Source of the DNA: Roseobacter sp.
GTDB lineage: Bacteria; Pseudomonadota; Alphaproteobacteria; Rhodobacterales; Rhodobacteraceae
NCBI GenBank assembly: GCA_015665415.1
Contig: JADFAE010000002.1
Coordinates: 62,001 to 126,000, forward strand
Length of the DNA stretch: 64,000 nt
Direction: 5' to 3'
Shown one piece after another: positions 18,720 to 28,779 of the stretch (the first letter of the stretch is position 1; every line of letters starts with the position of its first letter). Below the pieces are notes generated by a model. It had not been told where the DNA came from, did no database searches, and was given only the letters and a program-made list of their open reading frames with translations. The translations under genes were made by a program, and so were the position numbers.

Positions 18720-19627
18720 GATGCATCCTTTACCAGCCAGGCGCAGAGCGCTCCAAAGCTGAACCCGCAATATGCGGCTTGCTCTGGTGTCAAAGAGGTC
18801 GGCGTCATGCCGGGCTGATTGTTGGTCTCCAGCAGGATCAGCCCGTCGCGCCCCCGACTTTCGTCCCAGCGAATGTCAGTGCGACTGACGCCGCGACAGC
18901 CCAGGGCCTGATGGGCGCGCAGAGCATAATCAAGACAGAGCGCGCGGATGTCGTCCGGCATTTCGGCCGGCACCACATGGCGCGAGCCTCCGGGTTTGTA
19001 TTTGGCATCATAATCATACCAGCCATCGGTGAGGATATCGGTGACCTCGAGCGCGCGATCCCCCATCACCGTGACACTCAACTCACGTCCGGGTGCAAAG
19101 GCCTCAACCAGGACTTCATCGGGCATCTCTGGAGCCAGCTGCGGCGGACCATTGGCCGCCTCATGCACCAGATAGATACCAACGCTGGAGCCTTCGTTAT
19201 TGGGTTTTGCCACATAGGGCGGCGTCATCACATGGCCCGCCATCACGGCATCCTTGGCAAAGAGGCCGCTTTTGGCAACCGGCAGGCCCGCCTCTTGAAA
19301 GACCATTTTGCTGCGCTGCTTGTCCATCGCCAAAGCCGATGCCAGCACCCCCGAATGGGTATAGGGCAGCCCCATCCATTCCAGCATTCCCTGCACACAG
19401 CCATCTTCGCCCCAGCGACCATGCAGAGCGTTAAAGACAACATCCGGTTTGCAGTTGATCAGCTGCGCGTAGAGATCCGGACCCGCGTCCAGCTCTATCA
19501 CTTCATATCCTTCGCCCCGTAGTGCGGCTGCGCATTCGCGCCCACTGGACAAGGAGACCTCGCGTTCTGCGGAGGACCCGCCCAATAGTACCGCCACTTT
19601 CGGGAGTGTTCCGCTCGACTCACCCAC
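18707..19627 (-). CDS. ddl: D-alanine--D-alanine ligase
   Basis: This 306-residue ATP-grasp enzyme makes the D-Ala-D-Ala dipeptide for peptidoglycan. The N-terminal L-L-G-G-S-S-A-E-R-E-V-S-L motif, the K-P-N-N-E-G-S-S-V-G ATP-binding segment and the metal-binding E-T-N-N-Q-P-G-M-T near the end are present. It starts at a GTG preceded by GAGG eight bases upstream. The 388-base gap before it carries a CtrA-like motif and the promoter for ddl-ftsQ-ftsA. Confidence 0.95.
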   Translation of the reverse strand: MGESSGTLPKVAVLLGGSSAEREVSLSSGRECAAALRGEGYEVIELDAGPDLYAQLINCKPDVVFNALHGRWGEDGCVQGMLEWMGLPYTHSGVLASALAMDKQRSKMVFQEAGLPVAKSGLFAKDAVMAGHVMTPPYVAKPNNEGSSVGIYLVHEAANGPPQLAPEMPDEVLVEAFAPGRELSVTVMGDRALEVTDILTDGWYDYDAKYKPGGSRHVVPAEMPDDIRALCLDYALRAHQALGCRGVSRTDIRWDESRGRDGLILLETNNQPGMTPTSLTPEQAAYCGFSFGALCAWLVKDASCGR

Positions 19628-19885
19628 GATAGCGCCTCAAAAATACGGGCTTTGCGCCCTTGGTTATTGGAGCCTGAAATTGGCCCGCGTGTTGTTTAGG
19701 GTCGTTGCCCGTCTTCATCAGGGCTTATGCCCCATGTCTTATCAAGGCTTGCGCCCCATTTCACTGTCCGGACCCTGGCGGGCCCACGCCCCTTTCGCAG
19801 ACAGCTGCCTAAGCTGGCGAAAGGCAAAATTCCGCCCCAACCGGGGCTGTGATGCCATCCTAACGCCGCAAGTCTTACCGGGTTA

Positions 19886-19904
19886 TTAACGGCACCTTTA
19901 CCAT
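19886..19904. promoter_or_regulatory. CtrA-like binding site upstream of ddl-ftsQA
   Basis: TTAA, seven bases, then TTTACCAT matches the alphaproteobacterial CtrA pattern TTAA-N7-TTAACCAT with one mismatch. It lies about 260 bases upstream of the ddl start, in the 19628-20015 gap, which otherwise shows no gene. CtrA control of ftsQA and ftsZ is known in Caulobacter. Here it is only an inference. Confidence 0.4.
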
Positions 19905-20015
19905 GTTTAAGATCTATAACGCCTGCCTGCCTGCTGCAAATCCGGAAAACAGACCTCGATCAAAATTCAACACTTTGAAAAGGCAGCTATTTTTAGGATT
20001 GCTCGAATTTGTTGG

Positions 20016-20957
20016 TTATTCTGACAGGGGTTCTCCGACCCGCATGATTTCCCATTCTAGCGTTATGCCGGAATTGGCGTAAACCTTTTTTCTGACATCT
20101 TCGCCCAATGCTTCCAGATCTGCGGCAGATGCGCCACCGGTGTTGATCATGAAGTTGGAATGCTTCTCGCTCATCTGGGCCCCGCCCAGCTGCGCGCCGC
20201 GCAGGCCCGCGTCATCAATCACCTTCCAGGCCTTCAGGTCCTGCACATCATCGGCCCGGCCCGTCGAGGAAAACCCCGCCGGATTGCGAAAGGTGGAGCC
20301 CGCCGAGCGGTCCTTGGTTGGCTGGGTCTCGTCGCGCTTCTTCAGTTGCGCCTCCATGCGGGCATGCAACGCAACTGGATCGCCAGCTGGGGCCTGCAGC
20401 CTGGCCGAGACCAGAACCGCGCCCTCTGGGAACTCAGTCTGGCGGTACTGAAACTGCAGCTCCTCAGCACTGATTTCCTGCAGCGCCCCATCCCGGGTCA
20501 CGATCTGGGCCGAAACAAAATGATCCGCCGTATAGCTGCCATAGCAGCCTGCATTCATCCGCACCGCGCCGCCGATGGAGCCGGGAATGGTGCGCAAAAA
20601 CGTGAGGTCCAGCCCCGCATCGGCCGCCTTACGCGCCACATGCGCATCCAGCGCCGCCGCCCCGGCCGTGACCAGACTGCCGTTGATCTCGATCCCGTTA
20701 AAGCCGCGACCCAGACGGATCACCACCGCCCGCAATCCGCCGTCGCGCACGATCAGATTAGAGCCCACCCCCATAGGAAAAACCGCCATCTCTGCGGGCA
20801 AATGCGCCATAAAATGCTGCAGATCTTCGATATCGGCGGGCTGGAACAAATAGTCGGCTTCGCCCCCGACCCGCAGCCAGGTCAGGCTCGACAAATCACG
20901 ATTGGCGGTCAGTTTGCCACGCACCGATGGCAAATTGGGAAATTCAAGTTCAGACAT
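20016..20957 (-). CDS. murB: UDP-N-acetylenolpyruvoylglucosamine reductase MurB
   Basis: This 313-residue FAD enzyme reduces UDP-GlcNAc-enolpyruvate to UDP-MurNAc. It has the FAD-binding segment ([15 protein letters not shown]), the Y-R-x-T-E-F type loop, and the active-site segment with G-S-T-F-R-N-P and the later K-H-S-N-F-M-I-N. The ATG at 20957 starts two bases after the stop of the small membrane protein, so the two are coupled. An upstream extension to 21035 overlaps that gene and is rejected. Confidence 0.95.
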   Translation of the reverse strand: MSELEFPNLPSVRGKLTANRDLSSLTWLRVGGEADYLFQPADIEDLQHFMAHLPAEMAVFPMGVGSNLIVRDGGLRAVVIRLGRGFNGIEINGSLVTAGAAALDAHVARKAADAGLDLTFLRTIPGSIGGAVRMNAGCYGSYTADHFVSAQIVTRDGALQEISAEELQFQYRQTEFPEGAVLVSARLQAPAGDPVALHARMEAQLKKRDETQPTKDRSAGSTFRNPAGFSSTGRADDVQDLKAWKVIDDAGLRGAQLGGAQMSEKHSNFMINTGGASAADLEALGEDVRKKVYANSGITLEWEIMRVGEPLSE

Positions 20958-20959
20958 AT

Positions 20960-21253
20960 TCAGAGCCAGTCCATCCAACGTAAAAAGGCATTGATCAAAA
21001 AGCCAAAGCAGAAGGCAAACAAAGTTGCAACCCAAGTGACAAAAAGGAAAGCACTGACATAGGCAAATCCAATTCCGGTGCCATTACCACCCCCTCCGGT
21101 TCCAAAGTTTGGAAGAACCGTGACGTAGTAAACGTAAAGCCAAGCCCCGCCCAAAAGGAGGGTTGTCCCCGCAATAAGTACAATGAACCAACGAGCCTTT
21201 CCAGTTAACCCGAGCAACGCCCCGACGGCCAAAGACAAGCCAAACCAAGCCAT
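20960..21253 (-). CDS. Small membrane protein in the dcw cluster
   Basis: The 97-residue hydrophobic protein has three predicted transmembrane segments (about residues 5-18, 22-45 and 65-90) and a Gly-rich loop (G-T-G-G-G-G-N-G-T-G). I do not recognise the family. Its tight fit, two bases upstream of murB and two bases downstream of the DUF2484 gene at 21256, says it is a real cistron of the cell-wall operon. Confidence 0.7.
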   Translation of the reverse strand: MAWFGLSLAVGALLGLTGKARWFIVLIAGTTLLLGGAWLYVYYVTVLPNFGTGGGGNGTGIGFAYVSAFLFVTWVATLFAFCFGFLINAFLRWMDWL

Positions 21254-21255
21254 GG

Positions 21256-21525
21256 CTAGTTCCCTTTGTCTCGAAAAGTCGAAGCCCCTAAACTACGCAG
21301 CCAGCGCCCAAGATAGACCAGAGGCCAGCGCAGCACGCTCATTGCGGCACAGAGCACACCCAGCCCCCACCAGGGCCCATTCTCATAGACAACAAAGCCC
21401 AGGATCGGGATGCCCACCGCAATAAGGGCATAGGCGCGCCGCCAATGGTTGTCCTTGCTGGGCAGCACCGCCAGAACATTGGCCACCAGGGCCCAAAGCG
21501 CAGCCAGTGTCAGCGAGAGCGTCAT
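21256..21525 (-). CDS. DUF2484 family membrane protein, copy 2
   Basis: This 89-residue protein has three hydrophobic segments and the pattern A-L-W-A-L-V-A-N...L-P, then G-P-W-W-G-L, then R-W-P-L-V-Y-L. DUF2484 genes commonly sit between murC and murB in roseobacters. Its start overlaps the stop of the adjacent paralogue by four bases. Function is unknown; location suggests an envelope role. Confidence 0.8.
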   Translation of the reverse strand: MTLSLTLAALWALVANVLAVLPSKDNHWRRAYALIAVGIPILGFVVYENGPWWGLGVLCAAMSVLRWPLVYLGRWLRSLGASTFRDKGN

Positions 21526-21767
21526 GACGGGTCTTCCTTTTTCTGGCGCAGCTTGGCCCAGTAATAGCGGATCGGGCGGCGGTACATCGAGGCCACTGCA
21601 AACAGCCCAAAAGCAACCGCGCCCCAGCCATGCTCCCAGCCCAGCCAGATCAGCAACACAGGGGCGAGCAACAACAGGATCCGCCCCGGCAGGTAATGGC
21701 GTTCAACCGGCAGCATGGCAACAAAGCTGGTGGCAAAGACCCAGAGGATGGCGGCAAAGATACTCAT
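21522..21767 (-). CDS. DUF2484 family membrane protein, copy 1
   Basis: The protein has 81 residues with the same layout as its downstream neighbour: A-I-L-W-V-F-A-T...L-P, then E-H-G-W-G-A, then R-R-P-I-R-Y-Y. The two are therefore probable tandem duplicates. The ATG at 21767 follows GGAGGG and is preferred to an extension of 12 residues. It lies between murC and murB. Confidence 0.75.
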   Translation of the reverse strand: MSIFAAILWVFATSFVAMLPVERHYLPGRILLLLAPVLLIWLGWEHGWGAVAFGLFAVASMYRRPIRYYWAKLRQKKEDPS

Positions 21768-21826
21768 TCCAGATGGTCCCTCCAATCCTCTTTGGCCCCC
21801 CAAATCCCTCCGATGGGCCTCCTATA

Positions 21827-23236
21827 TCAACGGCTCAACCGCTCTGGCAGACCATTGGCCCAGGCGCTGATGGTCCCGGCCCCAAGGCAGACAACCATAT
21901 CACCGGGCCGGGCCTGTTCACGCACCAGACGCTCCAGGTCATCTTCGTCCAGCAGAGCACGGGCATGACGATGGCCATGGCGGATCATACCCGCCACCAG
22001 ATCGTCGCGGCTGACGCCGGGGATGGGATCCTCTCCGGCGGCAAAGACCTCTGCGATGGCGACCACGTCGGCCTCGTTGAAGCAGGCGCAGAAATCCTCG
22101 AACAGATCGTTCAGGCGCGAATAGCGATGCGGCTGATGCACCGCAATGACGCGGGCCTCGGGATTGTCGCCAATCGCCTGACGCGCGGCTTTGAGCACAG
22201 CCGCGATCTCAACCGGGTGATGGCCGTAGTCATCGATGATAGTAACGCCACCAACCTCGCCCACTTTGGTAAAGCGGCGATTGACGCCACCAAAATTGGC
22301 CAGGGCCTCGCGGATTTCAGCCCCCTTCATGCCCAGATGGCGGGCCACGGCCACTGCTGAAAGTGCATTCGAGACATTGTGATCGCCAGGCATCGGCAGG
22401 CTGCAGCCCTCGATCACGCGGTCTTCGGCCTGCAGGTGGATATCAAAATGGGCCACGCCCGCCTTGTAGGTCAGATTGGTGGCGCGAACATCGGCCTGGG
22501 CATTAAAGCCATAGGTGACCACCCGGCGGTCGGAAATCCGCCCCACCAGCGCCTGCACCTCGGCGTGATCGGTGCAGCACACAGCGACGCCGTAAAAGGG
22601 AATGTTGGAGACAAACTCGTGGAAGCCATCGCGCAGGGTGTCGAAATCCCCCCAATGCTCCATGTGTTCGGGGTCGATATTGGTGACCACGGCGATGGTT
22701 GCAGGCAGGCGATTAAAGGTGCCGTCGCTTTCATCGGCCTCAACCACCATCCATTCGCCCTGCCCCATGCGCGCATTGGAGCCATAGGCGTGGATGATGC
22801 CGCCATTGACCACGGTGGGGTCGAATTTCCCGGCCACCATCAGCTCTGCCATCATGGTCGTGGTGGTGGTTTTGCCATGGGTGCCGCCAATGGCGATATT
22901 GGATTTGAGCCGCATCAGCTCTGCCAGCATCTCAGCGCGGCGCACCACCGGCAGCCCCCGCCGACGGGCTTCGTCAAGCTCGGGATTGCCCGGTTTGATG
23001 GCAGAGGAAATCACTACCACTTCGGCCTCAGCCAGGTTCTCTGCCTGTTGCCCGACAAAGACCAAAGCGCCCAGCTTTTCCAGCCGTTGGGTGATCTTGG
23101 AAGACTTCAAATCCGACCCCTGCACCACATAGCCCAGGTTGAGCAGCACTTCAGCAATGCCGGACATGCCGATACCGCCAATGCCGACAAAATGGATCGG
23201 GCCAACGTCACCGGGCAGTTTGGTTGCAGGGTTCAT
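21827..23236 (-). CDS. murC: UDP-N-acetylmuramate--L-alanine ligase MurC
   Basis: This 469-residue Mur ligase adds L-Ala to UDP-MurNAc. It has the N-terminal Rossmann G-I-G-G-I-G-M-S-G motif, the ATP loop G-T-H-G-K-T-T-T-T, the [11 protein letters not shown] segment and the late D-D-Y-G-H-H-P. A GGAAGGATAAAG ribosome site is spread across the end of murG, whose stop lies two bases upstream. Confidence 0.96.
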   Translation of the reverse strand: MNPATKLPGDVGPIHFVGIGGIGMSGIAEVLLNLGYVVQGSDLKSSKITQRLEKLGALVFVGQQAENLAEAEVVVISSAIKPGNPELDEARRRGLPVVRRAEMLAELMRLKSNIAIGGTHGKTTTTTMMAELMVAGKFDPTVVNGGIIHAYGSNARMGQGEWMVVEADESDGTFNRLPATIAVVTNIDPEHMEHWGDFDTLRDGFHEFVSNIPFYGVAVCCTDHAEVQALVGRISDRRVVTYGFNAQADVRATNLTYKAGVAHFDIHLQAEDRVIEGCSLPMPGDHNVSNALSAVAVARHLGMKGAEIREALANFGGVNRRFTKVGEVGGVTIIDDYGHHPVEIAAVLKAARQAIGDNPEARVIAVHQPHRYSRLNDLFEDFCACFNEADVVAIAEVFAAGEDPIPGVSRDDLVAGMIRHGHRHARALLDEDDLERLVREQARPGDMVVCLGAGTISAWANGLPERLSR

Positions 23237-23238
23237 CT

Positions 23239-24330
23239 TTATCCTTCCTCGGCCAGCTGCTCGACCAGAGCTACCAAACGCTCTGTGGCATCGGGAACAC
23301 CGGCCTTCAATGCCGCAAGCGACATCTGCTGCGCTGCGGCGGGGTTACTCAAAACTGCCTCGATTTGCGCCGCCATGGCCGCAACGTCAAGGGCGCTTTC
23401 GGGGATCAGGATCGCGCCCCCTGCATCGACCAACCCCCGCGCATTTGCGGTTTGATGGTCACCGGTAGCTGCCGCATAGGGCACCAGAATCGCAGGGCGT
23501 CCAATCACCGAGATATCGGCAACCGAGGACGCTCCGGCCCGCGAGATCACCAGCTGGGCTTCGGACATGCGGGCGGGCACATCGTGAAAGAACGGCTGCA
23601 CGTCGGCAACAATCCCATGGCTGTCATAGAATTCACTGACCCGTGCCATGTCTTCGTCACGCGCCTGATGAGAGATGCGTAGATACTGGCGGATCTCTTG
23701 CGGCAGCGCTGCAATCGCTGCGGGCACCACATCCGACAGAATGCGCGCGCCTTGGCTGCCGCCCATGACCAGGATCGACATCGGGTAGTCGCCCGGAGAG
23801 ATATAGCCCGCACCTGCGCGCTCCAGCACGGCAGCCCGCACCGGGTTGCCCACGTGCTCATGCGGCACAGTTTCAGGCAGATCCGTCGGCCAGGTGCCGC
23901 AAGCCACACCGGCAACGCGGGTGGAAAAGATCTGATTAACCCGGCCCAGCACGCCGTTTTGTTCATGGATCATACGCGGCAGCTTGAGCAAGGTTGCAGC
24001 CCCCAGCGCCGGGATGGAGGGATAGCCACCAAAACCAATCACCGCATCAGGGCGATCGCGGCGCATCTGCAAGGCCATTGACAAAACGCCCCCTGCGATC
24101 TTGGGCCCCACCATGGCCTTGGCCAGCAGCCCGCCGCGCGCAAAGGTGGCAGAGGAAACCTGGCTGATCTCCGTGCTATGAGGAAAGCCGCCTGTGTAGC
24201 GCGCGCCCCGCGCATCGGTCGACAGCTTGACCCGCCACCCCTTGCGCAGCATGGCCTCGGCCAGGGCCTGCGCCGGGAACATATGTCCGCCGGTGCCACC
24301 GGCCGCCATCAAGAGCAGTTTCTGTGTCAT
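23239..24330 (-). CDS. murG: UDP-GlcNAc:undecaprenyl-PP-MurNAc-pentapeptide transferase MurG
   Basis: This 363-residue GT28 glycosyltransferase converts lipid I to lipid II at the inner face of the membrane. The N-terminal [10 protein letters not shown] loop and the G-G-S-Q-G-A and I-S-R-A-G-A-S-S motifs of the nucleotide-binding domain are intact. It sits between ftsW and murC with short gaps. Confidence 0.96.
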   Translation of the reverse strand: MTQKLLLMAAGGTGGHMFPAQALAEAMLRKGWRVKLSTDARGARYTGGFPHSTEISQVSSATFARGGLLAKAMVGPKIAGGVLSMALQMRRDRPDAVIGFGGYPSIPALGAATLLKLPRMIHEQNGVLGRVNQIFSTRVAGVACGTWPTDLPETVPHEHVGNPVRAAVLERAGAGYISPGDYPMSILVMGGSQGARILSDVVPAAIAALPQEIRQYLRISHQARDEDMARVSEFYDSHGIVADVQPFFHDVPARMSEAQLVISRAGASSVADISVIGRPAILVPYAAATGDHQTANARGLVDAGGAILIPESALDVAAMAAQIEAVLSNPAAAQQMSLAALKAGVPDATERLVALVEQLAEEG

Positions 24331-24358
24331 GTCAGTTCATTCTTTGCTTGGGTCCGCC

Positions 24359-25528
24359 TCAGCCGCGCCCGCGTCCCCGCAGATAATCGGCGATCTCACC
24401 CTGCGGCCTGGCACGGGTGAATGACAAGAGCATCCCCAGCGCAATGCCGCCGGCAATCAGCGAGGATCCGCCGTAGCTAACAAAGGGCAGCGTCATGCCC
24501 TTGGCCGGCAAAAGCCGCACCGCCACGCCCATGTTGATCATCGCCTGCACCCCAAACATGCAGACCAGCCCGGTGCCCGCGAGACGGATGAATGTATCGC
24601 GCTCGCGCATCAGGCGGAACAGGGAGCGCACCACCACCATGGCATAAAGCCCGATCAGCACCAGCACCAGGATCAACCCGTATTCCTCGGCCGCCACGGC
24701 AACGATGAAATCCGTATGGGCATCGGGCAGCGACCATTTCACCTGGCCTTCGCCAACGCCAACGCCAAACAGCCCACCTTCGCGGATCGCATTGGTGGCA
24801 TAGCCCATCTGGGTGGTGGGATCGATCTCAGGGTTCAGAAAGCCGTCGATACGGCGGGCAAAATGTTCCGAGTTGGAATAGGCAAAGACACCGCCGAGCA
24901 CCACAACCGCAGCCATGCCAACCAGCAGCAGCATCGGCGCTCCGGCGACAAAATACATCACCCCCCAGCCAAACAGGATCAGGCAGGCCTGACCAAAGTC
25001 CGGCTGCAGCACCAGCATCATCACCACCGCCATGCAGATGCCAAATGAAATCAAGGTTCCCGGAGGGCCATTGATCTGCTGGCTTGAGGAAATCATCCAA
25101 GCCGCCACTACCACAAATCCAGGCTTGAGGAACTCTGATGGCTGCAGCGAAGCAAACCCAAGGCTGTACCAGCGGACAGCGCCTTTGCCAAAATCCGTGC
25201 CCAGCACGGGCAGAAAGGCCAGCGCGACAAAAGCACAGGCAAAGCCCAGCACCGCCAGACGGCGCACCAGCTGCGGCGACATCATCGAGGTGAGAATCAT
25301 CGCGATCAGCGCAGTACAGCCAAAGATGGCCTGGCGTTGCACATAATGAAAATTGTCAAAACCGTTGCGCTCAGCCAACGGCACCGATGCGGCAAGCCCC
25401 AGCAACAGCCCCAGGACAAAGAGCGTCAGAATGCAGGACATGGACCATTTGTCCAAGGTCCGCCACCATTTCGGAAGGATCGGTTCACCTGTGGGTACAG
25501 GAACCGCCCCATAGACCATCTCAGTCAT
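24359..25528 (-). CDS. ftsW: SEDS peptidoglycan polymerase FtsW
   Basis: This 389-residue polytopic SEDS glycosyltransferase acts at the septum with FtsI. About ten hydrophobic helices are present, and the family signature V-S-Y-G-G-S-S near the end is intact. It is the first gene of the ftsW-murG-murC block. The block is separated from murD by an opposite-strand gene, so a promoter should lie in 25529-25700. Confidence 0.95.
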   Translation of the reverse strand: MTEMVYGAVPVPTGEPILPKWWRTLDKWSMSCILTLFVLGLLLGLAASVPLAERNGFDNFHYVQRQAIFGCTALIAMILTSMMSPQLVRRLAVLGFACAFVALAFLPVLGTDFGKGAVRWYSLGFASLQPSEFLKPGFVVVAAWMISSSQQINGPPGTLISFGICMAVVMMLVLQPDFGQACLILFGWGVMYFVAGAPMLLLVGMAAVVVLGGVFAYSNSEHFARRIDGFLNPEIDPTTQMGYATNAIREGGLFGVGVGEGQVKWSLPDAHTDFIVAVAAEEYGLILVLVLIGLYAMVVVRSLFRLMRERDTFIRLAGTGLVCMFGVQAMINMGVAVRLLPAKGMTLPFVSYGGSSLIAGGIALGMLLSFTRARPQGEIADYLRGRGRG

Positions 25529-25704
25529 GGAAGCACCGCCAATATTTGCCTCAAAATATGCCCCGTTTTCGGGATCATTACAGTCAGAGTAACCGCAAAG
25601 CGCCGATCCGACCAGCCTCTAGATGGTTAAAGGGCGAGAATTCGCAACACAGGGGTCGGCGCTGCGCCCTTGCGCCACGGGCACATCCGTGGTGGATGCG
25701 CTGC

Positions 25705-26886
25705 ATGTTCAAAAACACCGTGATTCTTGGCGCCGGCGCGGCCGGCATGATGTGCGCAGCCCATGCCGGTGGCGATTGCCTGGTGATCGACCATGCCAAA
25801 TCCCCGGGGGAAAAGATCCGCATCTCTGGCGGCGGGCGCTGCAATTTCACCAATCTGGACACCACGCCGGAAAATTACCTGTCGCAGAACCCGCATTTCT
25901 GCAAATCCGCCATGGCGCGCTATACCCAATGGGACTTCATCTCTCTGGTCGATCGTCACGGCATTGCCTGGCATGAAAAAACCCTGGGGCAGCTGTTCTG
26001 CGACGGCTCTGCAAAACAGATCATCGCCCTACTGGTGCAAGAGCTGCAACAAGCCGGTGCCGAACTGTGGCTGCAGACCACCGTCGGGGAGGTGAGACTG
26101 GAGGGCGGTCGCTACCATCTCACCCTGCTGCGCGAAGGCAAACCCCATCAGGTCAGCTGCAACAATCTGGTGCTGGCAACCGGCGGCAAAAGCATTCCCA
26201 AAATGGGGGCCACAGGTCTGGCCTATGATCTGGCCCAACAGTTCGGCCTCAATCTGATCGAAACCCGCGCCGGGCTGGTCCCTTTCACCTTTCCAGAGGG
26301 TCGGTTTGCCGCCCTGGCGGGCACCGCCCTGCCCACGCGCCTGTCCAATCCGCGCGCCAGCTTTGACGAAGCCTTGCTCTTTACCCATCGTGGCCTTTCC
26401 GGCCCTTCGGTGCTGCAGCTCTCCTCCTACTGGCGAGAGGGCGAAGCGATCTCGGTGAATCTGATCCCGCAGGTAGATCTGTTCAACGCGCTGCGCGATC
26501 AGCGCCAGCTGCAGGGCCGCCGCGCCCTTACCACTGAACTGGCCCGCCACCTGCCCGGTCGTCTGGTTGAGTTTCTCGCCACTGAATTCCAAATCACCGA
26601 CCGTCTTGCTGATCAATCCGATGCCGCCCTGCAGGCGCTGTGTGACCAGCTCGCCAATTGGCAGCTCATTCCCGGCGGCAGCGAGGGCTACCGCACCGCC
26701 GAAGTCACCCTGGGCGGTATCGACACCGATGCGCTGTCGTCAAAAACCATGCAAGCCAAGGCCCGCCCGGGTCTGTTTGCCATTGGCGAGGCGGTGGATG
26801 TCACCGGTTGGCTGGGGGGCTATAATTTCCAATGGGCCTGGGCCTCAGGCCACGCGGCAGGCCAGGCCATCGCCAGCCGCGTTTGA
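25705..26886 (+). CDS. HI0933/BaiN-like NAD(P)/FAD-dependent oxidoreductase
   Basis: This 393-residue flavoprotein begins with the dinucleotide-binding G-A-G-A-A-G-M and has the diagnostic family motif S-G-G-G-R-C-N-F-T-N at about residues 35-45. G-E-A-V-D-V-T-G-W-L-G-G-Y-N close to the end is also typical. The substrate is unknown; family members reduce unsaturated compounds. The frame extends far upstream, but homology starts at the ATG at 25705; the ATG at 25696 is an alternative. It is the only plus-strand gene inside the dcw region. Confidence 0.9.
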   Translation: MFKNTVILGAGAAGMMCAAHAGGDCLVIDHAKSPGEKIRISGGGRCNFTNLDTTPENYLSQNPHFCKSAMARYTQWDFISLVDRHGIAWHEKTLGQLFCDGSAKQIIALLVQELQQAGAELWLQTTVGEVRLEGGRYHLTLLREGKPHQVSCNNLVLATGGKSIPKMGATGLAYDLAQQFGLNLIETRAGLVPFTFPEGRFAALAGTALPTRLSNPRASFDEALLFTHRGLSGPSVLQLSSYWREGEAISVNLIPQVDLFNALRDQRQLQGRRALTTELARHLPGRLVEFLATEFQITDRLADQSDAALQALCDQLANWQLIPGGSEGYRTAEVTLGGIDTDALSSKTMQAKARPGLFAIGEAVDVTGWLGGYNFQWAWASGHAAGQAIASRV

Positions 26887-26964
26887 TCACCACCGAAGCT
26901 GCGGAATTTCCGTTTCGGAGCCACCCTCGCCTGCCCCGCCAAGGACAGGAGACAAGCGGCAGGC

Positions 26965-27020
26965 TCAAGAAAAATCGCCGAGGGGCCCCGCCCTTGCGGG
27001 GAGACGGCTCTTTTTCTTGA
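26965..27020. terminator. Bidirectional terminator between BaiN-like gene and murD
   Basis: A ten-base arm of TCAAG plus five A pairs perfectly with its complement at 27011-27020. Inside lies a 6-bp CCCCGC/GCGGGG hairpin. T runs result on both strands, so it can stop convergent transcription from the flavoprotein gene and from murD. Confidence 0.85.
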
Positions 27021-27127
27021 ACCGGACGCGCCTCCTGTCATCTGGGATGCAGGCAGGGGGAGCACCGCAAACGGGATTTTCCGTTTTGGTGAACCTGAGC
27101 CCCCTTTCCCCCTCGTGACACTGGAAA

Positions 27128-28525
27128 TCAGCTCAGCCGAGCTCTCACCTCGGCGATGAAATCATCGCCGCGCTGCTCGAAGTTGTCATATTGATCAAAG
27201 CTTGCGGCCGCCGGAGCCAGCAACACCACATCGCCGTCCTCCGCCTCCTGCATGGCCCGCTCCACAGCTGTTTCCATGGTGGTGCAAACCTCGGCCTCCA
27301 CATCCAGCTGCATGGCAAAACCTGACGCCTCGCGCCCGATGACATAGGCCTTTCTTACATTGCCGGTCTGCCCCGCCAGGGCATTGATGCCGCCCTCTTT
27401 CTCCAAACCGCCGCAGATCCAGCGGATGTTCTTGAACGCGCTCAGTGCCTTGATGGCGCTGTCCAGATTGGTGGCCTTGCTGTCGTTGACGTAGCGCACA
27501 CCTGCCACCTCAGCCACGGTCTGACTGCGATGGGGAAGCCCGGGGTAAGAGGCCAGCGCGCCTTCGATCACCCGCGGTGCCAACCCCAGCACCCGCGCCG
27601 CCGCATAGGCCGCACAGGCGTTCTGATGGTTGTGTGCGCCCGGCAGGCCGGTCATCTGGCGGAGATCGATCGACCCCACCTGCCGCCCCTTGCGATATTC
27701 GCTCAGGAACCCCTTGCGGGCAAAGACCTGCCAGCCGGGGCCGGTCAGCTTGCGCGTAGTCGAGATGCGGATCACCCGGTCATCCACCGCGCCTTGCGAC
27801 ATCTGCCCGGCCAGGAACATCCCTTCATCCTCATCCACACCAATGATGGCGCGATCCGGGCCACCCTCGGCGAACAGGCGGCGCTTGGCCGCAAAATACC
27901 CGCCCAGTCCCGCATGGCGGTCCAGATGGTCCGGTGACAGATTGGTCAATACCGCCAGATCCGGGGTCAATGCGCGGGCCAGCTCGGTCTGATAGCTCGA
28001 CAGCTCCAGCACCACCACACCGCCATTGCCCGGCGGGTCGATATCCAGAACGCCGCGACCGATGTTGCCCGCCATCTGACTGTCGCGCCCCACACTTTCC
28101 AGGATGTGATGCAGCAGCGCCACCGTCGTGGATTTGCCGTTGGAGCCGGTGATCGCCACCACTTTTGGCGGCAGGTCCATCACGTCCCAGCCCTGCGCCG
28201 GAAGCGAGGCAAAGAACAGACCGATGTCATTGTCCACCGGCACACCCGCCTCATAGGCGGCGCGGATAACCGGGTTTGGCGCTGGGTAGAGATGCGCAAT
28301 TCCCGGCGAGGTCACCAGCGTGGCGATATCGTCAAAAGCCCCCTGTTTGTGCAGATCCCGGCAGGCAAAACCCTCCGCCTCAGCCAGGTCGCGTGCACGC
28401 GGATTGTCATCCCAGCAGATCGGCTCCGCGCCGCCTTCGCGCAGGGCGCGTGCCGTGGCCAGCCCGGACCGTCCCAACCCCAGAACCGCCACCTTGGCAC
28501 CTTCAAACCCTTTGACCGGGATCAT
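27128..28525 (-). CDS. murD: UDP-N-acetylmuramoylalanine--D-glutamate ligase MurD
   Basis: This 465-residue Mur ligase adds D-Glu. The N-terminal G-L-G-R-S-G-L-A motif, the ATP loop [14 protein letters not shown] in the centre and the late N-D-S-K-A-T-N are all there. It lies downstream of mraY in order but is separated by a terminator and a folded element, so it probably has its own promoter around 28526-28580. Confidence 0.96.
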   Translation of the reverse strand: MIPVKGFEGAKVAVLGLGRSGLATARALREGGAEPICWDDNPRARDLAEAEGFACRDLHKQGAFDDIATLVTSPGIAHLYPAPNPVIRAAYEAGVPVDNDIGLFFASLPAQGWDVMDLPPKVVAITGSNGKSTTVALLHHILESVGRDSQMAGNIGRGVLDIDPPGNGGVVVLELSSYQTELARALTPDLAVLTNLSPDHLDRHAGLGGYFAAKRRLFAEGGPDRAIIGVDEDEGMFLAGQMSQGAVDDRVIRISTTRKLTGPGWQVFARKGFLSEYRKGRQVGSIDLRQMTGLPGAHNHQNACAAYAAARVLGLAPRVIEGALASYPGLPHRSQTVAEVAGVRYVNDSKATNLDSAIKALSAFKNIRWICGGLEKEGGINALAGQTGNVRKAYVIGREASGFAMQLDVEAEVCTTMETAVERAMQEAEDGDVVLLAPAAASFDQYDNFEQRGDDFIAEVRARLS

Positions 28526-28587
28526 GGCCCACCTCGTCTTTGATCAAAATTCGGCGGCACAGTGCACTGGCCACTGTGAACTTGCAA

Positions 28588-28678
28588 GAGCTCCCGCCCC
28601 CCCTGCAGAGACCGCAAGGTCTCTGCCACGCCCAACAATTGGCAGAGAGGCAAAGCCTCTCGAAATTGGCGGGAGCTC
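28588..28678. repeat. Three-way-junction palindromic element between murD and mraY
   Basis: An 11-bp outer stem (28588-28598 with 28668-28678) encloses two perfect hairpins: 9 bp with a GCAA tetraloop (28605-28626) and 7 bp with an AAA loop (28645-28661). The whole 91 bases form a cloverleaf-like fold on either strand. Confidence 0.7.
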
Positions 28679-28718
28679 CCCCTTTGGCCGAGCCCCTTTT
28701 GCCAACCTGTGGCGCAAT

Positions 28719-28744
28719 AAAAAAGGGAAGGCCCGCGCCTTCCC
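28719..28744 (-). terminator. Rho-independent terminator of mraY
   Basis: On the minus strand GGGAAGG/CCTTCCC is followed by six T residues, 36 bases after the mraY stop. It would end the mraZ-to-mraY transcript before murD. Confidence 0.85.
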
Positions 28745-28779
28745 TTCTTCTACCGCTCACAAGGCCAGCTTTGCGCCTC

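Noticed and set aside
19680-19889. 69-codon plus-strand frame between ddl and murB
   Set aside because: It has no ribosome site and low-complexity content, and it lies in the promoter gap of the minus-strand ddl operon.
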